The position numbers and the translations under genes were made by a program. DNA of 8,417 bases, from positions 1 through 8,417 of the forward strand of contig CAKTGD010000072.1 in NCBI GenBank assembly GCA_934561335.1, in the 5' to 3' direction. Of this stretch, positions 5,229 to 8,417 are shown one piece after another (the stretch's first letter is position 1; each line of letters begins with the position of its first letter). Source of the stretch: an uncultured Oscillospiraceae bacterium. GTDB taxonomy: Bacteria; Bacillota_A; Clostridia; Oscillospirales; Oscillospiraceae. The notes beneath the pieces were generated by a model, which was not told where the DNA came from, did no database searches, and was given only the letters and a program-made list of their open reading frames with translations.

Positions 5229-6104
5229 TTATTCCTTGTCCGCGAAGATCACACCCACGGTGATAAGCACCGCGCCGATTATGCTCATCACGGAGATAGG
5301 CTCATCCAGCAGCAGCCACCCCACGAACACCGTTACAAAGGGGGAGGCGTAGAGGTAGTTGTTGGTGACCACCACGCCCAGCGATTTGAAGGCGATGTTC
5401 CAGATGGCAAAGCACACCGCGTTGCCCATCACGCCCAGAAACAGCCAGCTGATCAGCACCTTCGGCTCGGTAAACAGCGGCGTCAGAACGGGCATACCGT
5501 CGGTAAGCAGCATGATCGGCACCGATGTAAGAAAGGCCCACAGGAACACTCTGCGCGTTACGATAAAGTTATCGTATTGTTCCGTATACTTTTTAATAAG
5601 GATCGAGTACACCGCCCACATCAGCGCCGCGGCCAGAGCCAGCATATCGCCCACCGGGCTGAGGTGGAACGCAATCTGCCCGTTGAGCACCACCAGTACC
5701 ACACCGGCAATGGCGATCAGCGCACCGACGTACACAAACTTGCCCAGCCGCTCGTTTTTCCGGCTGAACAGCTGTGCCAGCAGCACCGTCAGAATGGGGC
5801 TCATAGCGATCAGGATGCTGACATTGGCGGCATAGGTGTGGTCCAGCGCCGAATTCTGAAAATAGAAGTAGAAGCTTCCGCCGGAGATACCGATGAGAAT
5901 AAACATCAGCTCATCCTTCCACGGCAGCTTCAGCGTTTTGGGCCGCAGGATCCACAGCGTAACATAGGCCAGCGCCATCCGCAGCGGAATGATCTGGATC
6001 GGCGTAAAGTAAACCAGCAGATTTTTTGTCAGCACGAAGCAGCTGCCCCAGACCAGAATGGTGATGATGGCAAAGATATGCCCCAGCAGCTTGGATTTTT
6101 CCAT
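5229..6104 (-). CDS. EamA/DMT-superfamily permease (291 aa)
   Basis: This is a drug/metabolite-transporter superfamily membrane protein with ten predicted helices in two EamA repeats (about 8-140 and 150-288). The first repeat starts with the typical ITILVWGSCFVLTKNLL. The second carries ALMWAVYSILIKKY and ends with the usual LYASPFVTVFVGWLLLDEP segment. Members export amino acids, nucleosides or other small metabolites; the substrate here is unknown. The frame is open further upstream, but the ATG at 6104 was chosen. It begins the canonical hydrophobic N-terminus and has AGGGGG about ten bases upstream. A TATAAT box at 6149-6144 places the transcript start about 30 bases before it. The gene is divergent from the nucleotidyltransferase gene and convergent with the phzF-like gene, so it is a single transcription unit. 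Confidence 0.9.
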   Translation of the reverse strand: MEKSKLLGHIFAIITILVWGSCFVLTKNLLVYFTPIQIIPLRMALAYVTLWILRPKTLKLPWKDELMFILIGISGGSFYFYFQNSALDHTYAANVSILIAMSPILTVLLAQLFSRKNERLGKFVYVGALIAIAGVVLVVLNGQIAFHLSPVGDMLALAAALMWAVYSILIKKYTEQYDNFIVTRRVFLWAFLTSVPIMLLTDGMPVLTPLFTEPKVLISWLFLGVMGNAVCFAIWNIAFKSLGVVVTNNYLYASPFVTVFVGWLLLDEPISVMSIIGAVLITVGVIFADKE

Positions 6105-6143
6105 AGGCGGGAACCCCCTGTCGTATTTTTTCGCAACAAATCT

Positions 6144-6149
6144 ATTATA
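6144..6149 (-). promoter_or_regulatory. -10 box of the EamA permease promoter
   Basis: An exact TATAAT lies on the minus strand 40 bases before the permease ATG. No convincing -35 hexamer is found at 16-18 bases, so the promoter may be weak or activator-dependent. Confidence 0.5.
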
Positions 6150-6216
6150 GGGGATGACGCGCGTAAAATCCATAGGAAAGTCGAAATTTTTACAAATTTT
6201 CCTGTCGAAAAGAAGG

Positions 6217-6245
6217 TTGCCCTTTACCCATAAACGTGTTATCAT
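6217..6245 (+). promoter_or_regulatory. promoter of the nucleotidyltransferase gene
   Basis: TTGCCC (6217-6222), a 17-base spacer and TATCAT (6240-6245) lie about 40 bases before the ATG at 6284. The expected start is near 6252. Confidence 0.6.
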
Positions 6246-6283
6246 AGTCTCTGGTACCATTACCGAAACAGGAGGACAGGGAA

Positions 6284-7204
6284 ATGCATCATGCAACACT
6301 GGTGATCATGGCGGCCGGAATGGGCTCGCGCTACGGCGGCGACAAGCAGGTGGACGGTGTAGGGCCTCACGGCGAGATCCTGATGAACTACGGCGTTTAT
6401 GACGCGGCGCGCGCCGGCTTCGATAAGGTGGTGTTTGTCATCAAGCCGGAGATCCGCCAGCTGATAGAGCGTCTGGCGGGTGATGCACTGGAAACGCTGC
6501 GCACGCCGGACGGGCGCAAGGTGAAATTCTGCTATGCCGAGCAGACCTTTGCCTCCGTGCCGGACTTTTATCATATTCCCGAGGGGCGTACCAAGCCTTT
6601 CGGCACGGCCCATGCGGTGCTGTGTACCCGCGAGTTTGTCCACGAGCCGTTCTGCGTCATCAATGCCGACGACTATTACGGTGTGGACGCTTACCGCACC
6701 ATGTACGAGGCGCTTCAGACGCTGCCGGAGCGCGGCCGCGCCGTCATGGTGGGCTATCTCCTGAAGAACACCGTCAGCAAATACGGCACGGTGACCCGCG
6801 GCGTGTGCCGCACGGCGGACGATCAGCTGACCGCCATTCACGAAACCATGAAAATCCAGCAGTTCCCGGACGGCAGCATTGCCGATATGAGCGACGGTGT
6901 CCGCCGCGAGCTGGACGGCGACAGTGTGGTGTCCATGAACTTCTGGGGCTTTTCTCCCACCATCTATGAGGATATGGAGCGCTACTTCCATGATTTCCTC
7001 CGCCATGTGGGCGATGATGTCAAGGCCGAGTGCCTGCTGCCCGCCATGGTGGGCCAGCTGATGGATAAGGGCGAGCTGACGGTGTCCGTGCTCCACTCTG
7101 CCGACCAGTGGTTTGGCATGACCTATCACGAGGATCGTCCCCGCGTGGCCGCCGCGCTGCAAAAGCTCCACGACGCGGGCGTGTATCCCGATAAGCTGGC
7201 GTAA
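6284..7204 (+). CDS. sugar-phosphate-type nucleotidyltransferase family protein (306 aa)
   Basis: This is an NTP-transferase-fold protein, related to enzymes that join a nucleoside triphosphate to a sugar or other phosphate with release of pyrophosphate. The N-terminal nucleotide-binding signature is AAGMGSRYGGDKQ (10-22), with Arg16 and Lys21 in the expected places. KPFGTAHAVL (104-113) matches the family's G-T-A-H segment, and NADDYYG (127-133) supplies the metal-binding Asp. The rest shows no hexapeptide repeat or acyltransferase tail, so it is a stand-alone catalytic domain. The ATG at 6284 follows an excellent AGGAGG eight bases upstream. The closest known type is the GGxKQ-containing nucleotidyltransferase common in Firmicutes and Bacteroidota, whose substrate is unassigned. 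It is monocistronic, with its own promoter and a hairpin after its stop codon, so the context gives no pathway. Confidence 0.85.
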   Translation: MHHATLVIMAAGMGSRYGGDKQVDGVGPHGEILMNYGVYDAARAGFDKVVFVIKPEIRQLIERLAGDALETLRTPDGRKVKFCYAEQTFASVPDFYHIPEGRTKPFGTAHAVLCTREFVHEPFCVINADDYYGVDAYRTMYEALQTLPERGRAVMVGYLLKNTVSKYGTVTRGVCRTADDQLTAIHETMKIQQFPDGSIADMSDGVRRELDGDSVVSMNFWGFSPTIYEDMERYFHDFLRHVGDDVKAECLLPAMVGQLMDKGELTVSVLHSADQWFGMTYHEDRPRVAAALQKLHDAGVYPDKLA

Positions 7205-7220
7205 GCCGTCCTTCTGCCAA

Positions 7221-7252
7221 CAAAGCCGCGGAGCGTATGCTCCGCGGCTTTG
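7221..7252. terminator. hairpin terminator between the nucleotidyltransferase gene and the NTQ-repeat gene
   Basis: CAAAGCCGCGGAGC (7221-7234) and GCTCCGCGGCTTTG (7239-7252) form a perfect 14-bp stem with a GTAT loop, 17 bases after the nucleotidyltransferase stop. The T-run is short in both directions, so termination may be partial. It can serve both convergent genes. Confidence 0.75.
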
Positions 7253-7280
7253 CCTGCGATACCCGATGCTTTATCCGCCT

Positions 7281-7418
7281 TTACCGGCAGTTGTTGCTGT
7301 CCTTGGCGTTCTTGTTGTTCTTGGTGTTTGTATTCTGGGTGTTTTGCGTGTTCTGGGTATTCTGGGTATTCTGGGTGTTGGTGGTATCCTTGGTGTTCTT
7401 GTAATTCTTGTTGTCCAT
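7281..7418 (-). CDS. 45-residue Asn/Thr/Gln/Lys-rich repeat protein, unknown function
   Basis: The minus-strand ATG at 7418 has AAAGGAGG (7435-7428) nine bases upstream, an excellent ribosome binding site. The frame runs 45 codons to TAA at 7283-7281. The product begins MDNKNYKNTK, has five NTQ repeats at residues 14-28, continues with Asn/Lys-rich sequence and ends SNNCR with a single Cys near the C-terminus. It has no hydrophobic segment, signal peptide or recognisable domain and should be disordered and basic. The gene lies alone between a terminator (7221-7252) and the divergent infC promoter. Short Asn/Gln-rich proteins can be spore-associated or simply disordered, but nothing here proves a role. 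The strong ribosome binding site and clean gene limits argue that it is real. A longer open frame on the same strand (7518-7126) reads out of phase and is a shadow. Confidence 0.65.
   Translation of the reverse strand: MDNKNYKNTKDTTNTQNTQNTQNTQNTQNTNTKNNKNAKDSNNCR
7332..7376. repeat. 9-bp tandem repeat inside the small N/T/Q-rich gene
   Basis: Five 9-bp units occur in a row on the plus strand: attctgggt at 7332-7340, 7359-7367 and 7368-7376, gttctgggt at 7350-7358, and a diverged copy gttttgcgt at 7341-7349. Each encodes one NTQ triplet on the minus strand. Such a repeat can gain or lose units by slippage without shifting the frame. Confidence 0.8.
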
Positions 7419-7471
7419 ACAGTTGCACCTCCTTTATTCGTGCAAGCCTATCATTTCCCGTAAAAGCATCC

Positions 7472-7477
7472 TTTATA
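7472..7477 (-). promoter_or_regulatory. possible -10 box of the NTQ-repeat gene
   Basis: TATAAA lies on the minus strand 54 bases before the ATG at 7418. The -35 position (about 7500-7495, GGAATA) is a poor match to TTGACA. I also compared the region with sporulation sigma-factor sites; the spacing does not fit SigE or SigG well. Tentative. Confidence 0.3.
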
Positions 7478-7511
7478 CATGAAAAAAATGAAAATATTCC
7501 ACAAAAATAGG

Positions 7512-7540
7512 TTGACAAAGCAGCAGGGAACAGGTATAAT
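7512..7540 (+). promoter_or_regulatory. strong housekeeping promoter of the infC-rpmI operon
   Basis: Exact TTGACA (7512-7517), 17 bases, exact TATAAT (7535-7540). This is a full-consensus promoter, as expected for a translation operon. The start should be near 7547, leaving a leader of about 150 bases before infC. Confidence 0.95.
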
Positions 7541-7546
7541 ACCTTT

Positions 7547-7696
7547 GCAAAACAAAGAAGGTCGGTGCATCCGCCTCACCTCCCGCCCACGGCAAAGAGG
7601 TCAACAGCGATTCAAAAGCCCGTAAAAGCGGCTTTTTGGTGTTGCGCGGATGCATGTTGCATTCGCGTTTTATTTTTGATTGGAGGTGCTTGTAGT
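7547..7696 (+). promoter_or_regulatory. structured infC leader with terminator/antiterminator (L20-leader-like attenuator)
   Basis: CGCGGATGCA (7645-7654) pairs with TGCATTCGCG (7658-7667) around a TGT loop. TTTT, A, TTTTT (7668-7677) follow, giving an intrinsic terminator just before the infC ribosome binding site. Its 5' arm is also perfectly complementary over nine bases to TGCATCCGC (7566-7574) near the transcript start, which would form an antiterminator. In addition CACCTCC (7577-7583) is complementary to the infC Shine-Dalgarno GGAGGTG (7682-7688). A further hairpin, AAAAGCC/GGCTTTT, lies at 7614-7636. In Bacillus subtilis the infC-rpmI-rplT leader is controlled by ribosomal protein L20 through premature termination. 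The same logic is inferred here from position and alternative pairing, not from a recognised L20-leader consensus. Confidence 0.7.
7645..7677 (+). terminator. intrinsic terminator inside the infC leader
   Basis: A ten-pair stem (one G-U) with arms 7645-7654 and 7658-7667 and a 3-base loop is followed by nine U's in ten positions. It lies about 20 bases before the infC start and cannot end any upstream plus-strand gene, since the infC promoter is only about 100 bases away. It is therefore a conditional attenuator. Confidence 0.75.
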
Positions 7697-8215
7697 ATTA
7701 GCAAGGTAGTGCATCAACTGAACGAGGATATCAACGATCGCGAGATTCGGCTCATCGGCGAGAACGGCGAGCAGATGGGAATCGTGTCGTCTGACGAGGC
7801 GCTGCATATCGCGGAAGAGCGCGGCCTTGATCTGGTCAAGATCTCCCCGCAGGCCGTTCCGCCCGTATGCAAACTCATGAACTACGGCAAGTATCGTTTT
7901 GAGCAGGGCAAACGCGAAAAAGAGGCTCGTAAAAACCAGCATGTGGTGGAGATCAAGGAAATCCGCATGTCTCCCGGTATTGACGTGGGCGATTTCAACA
8001 CCAAGCTGAAAAACGCGCAGAAGTTCCTCACCGACGGTAACCGTGTCAAGGTATCCGTTCGTTTCCGCGGCCGCGAGATGGCCCATACTGAGATTGGCCG
8101 CGAGCTGCTGACCAAGTTTGCCGAGCAGTGCGCCGAGCTGGCTTCCATGGAGAAATCCGCCAAGATGGAAGGCCGTAATATGTCCATTTTCCTGGCTCCC
8201 AAGGCCGGTAAATAA
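7697..8215 (+). CDS. infC: translation initiation factor IF-3 (172 aa, AUU start)
   Basis: IF-3 binds the 30S subunit, prevents premature 50S joining and proofreads the start codon and initiator tRNA. The N-terminal domain opens with the conserved QLNEDINDREIRLIGENGEQ and GIVSSDEAL. The IF-3 signature KLMNYGKYRF follows PPVC in the middle. The C-terminal domain is recognisable by VEIKEIRMSPGID, VKVSVRFRGREM and the ending NMSIFLAPK. I place the start at ATT (7697-7699), ten bases after GGAGG. It gives the standard length and N-terminus, and AUU is the known unusual infC start in other bacteria, where IF-3 represses its own translation. The frame is open upstream to a GTG at 7565, but that extension is Cys-rich, unlike IF-3, and overlaps the leader structures. 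A GTG at 7709 is too far from the ribosome binding site. rpmI follows after 47 bases. Confidence 0.96.
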   Translation: MSKVVHQLNEDINDREIRLIGENGEQMGIVSSDEALHIAEERGLDLVKISPQAVPPVCKLMNYGKYRFEQGKREKEARKNQHVVEIKEIRMSPGIDVGDFNTKLKNAQKFLTDGNRVKVSVRFRGREMAHTEIGRELLTKFAEQCAELASMEKSAKMEGRNMSIFLAPKAGK

Positions 8216-8262
8216 TTTTGTATTCTTTTTGCAATCGCGCAATATAGGAAGGAGAAACAACT

Positions 8263-8417
8263 ATGCCTAAACTGAAGACCCACAGCGGCGCAAAGAAGCG
8301 CTTCAATCTGACGAAATCCGGTAAGGTCAAGAGAGCTCATGCGTTCAAGAGCCACATCCTGACCAAGAAGGACACCAAGCGCGGCCGTCGCCTGCGCACC
8401 GGCACCTATGCCGACTG
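8263..8417 (+). CDS. rpmI: 50S ribosomal protein bL35, first 51 residues (runs off the right edge)
   Basis: Small basic ribosomal protein of the large subunit. The sequence [14 protein letters not shown] with the following [30 protein letters not shown] is characteristic of bL35, which is usually about 65 residues, so roughly 14 residues lie beyond the edge. AAGGAG is eight bases upstream of the ATG. The infC-rpmI order predicts rplT (bL20) next, completing the conserved infC-rpmI-rplT operon. Confidence 0.97.
   Translation, partial: MPKLKTHSGAKKRFNLTKSGKVKRAHAFKSHILTKKDTKRGRRLRTGTYAD

Noticed and set aside
6105..6299. 65-residue N-terminal extension of the EamA permease
   Set aside because: It lies upstream of or across the TATAAT box and overlaps the divergent gene's start; family members begin near the chosen ATG at 6104.
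7332..7376. CRISPR-like or satellite repeat
   Set aside because: The units are contiguous 9-mers without spacers and lie in frame within a small ORF, so they are a coding repeat.
7126..7518. 130-codon minus-strand open frame over the NTQ gene
   Set aside because: It reads the same 9-bp repeat in another phase (His/Tyr/Glu/Gln-rich), crosses the terminator hairpin and runs antisense into the nucleotidyltransferase gene. The 45-codon frame has the good ribosome binding site and clean limits.
7565..7696. 44-residue N-terminal extension of IF-3 from a GTG
   Set aside because: Cys/Pro-rich sequence unlike any IF-3, no ribosome binding site at the proper distance, and it overlaps the leader's terminator and antiterminator. 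It is open by chance.

Overview
The window looks like chromosomal DNA from a GC-rich Gram-positive Clostridia, plausibly an Oscillospirales-type gut anaerobe. This rests on strong AGGAGG-type ribosome binding sites, a housekeeping promoter with exact TTGACA/TATAAT boxes, a lipoprotein-type methionine-binding protein, a Na/Pi-cotransporter fused to a PhoU-like tail, and the order infC-rpmI. The family assignment is an inference from style and gene content, not a match. I see no mobile element, CRISPR array, tRNA or rRNA.

Layout. Left edge, minus strand: the 5' part of metQ (methionine-binding lipoprotein, continuing off the left end), preceded by a long leader. Reading in the direction of transcription, the leader holds a promoter (770-742), a small hairpin, a strong ribosome binding site, a 38-codon ORF whose codons 7-20 contain eight methionines and two cysteines, an intrinsic terminator (547-511), three triloop hairpins overlapping a weak 43-codon ORF, and then metQ. 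Next on the minus strand is a MATE-family efflux gene (2284-971) with its own promoter. Diverging from it is a plus-strand pair: a Na/Pi-cotransporter-family gene (2532-4292) and a PhzF-family isomerase gene (4332-5189), ending at a bidirectional terminator. Convergent to that is an EamA/DMT permease gene (6104-5229). Diverging from the permease is a nucleotidyltransferase gene (6284-7204). A 45-residue Asn/Thr/Gln/Lys-rich protein gene (7418-7281) sits on the minus strand. The right edge carries infC (AUU start, with a structured attenuator-like leader) and the start of rpmI.

The strongest candidate for something undescribed is the metQ leader. A methionine-rich translated peptide, a terminator 24 nt past its stop codon, and two mutually exclusive pairings have the architecture of classical ribosome-mediated attenuation (trp/his/leu type), apparently tuned to methionine and possibly cysteine. 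Clostridia normally control such genes with SAM riboswitches or T-boxes, and I recognise neither here. A second attenuator-like leader precedes infC, fitting the r-protein-controlled infC-rpmI-rplT operon. The other genes are ordinary transport and metabolic functions with individual promoters. Two of these promoters carry palindromic sites at the predicted transcription start.
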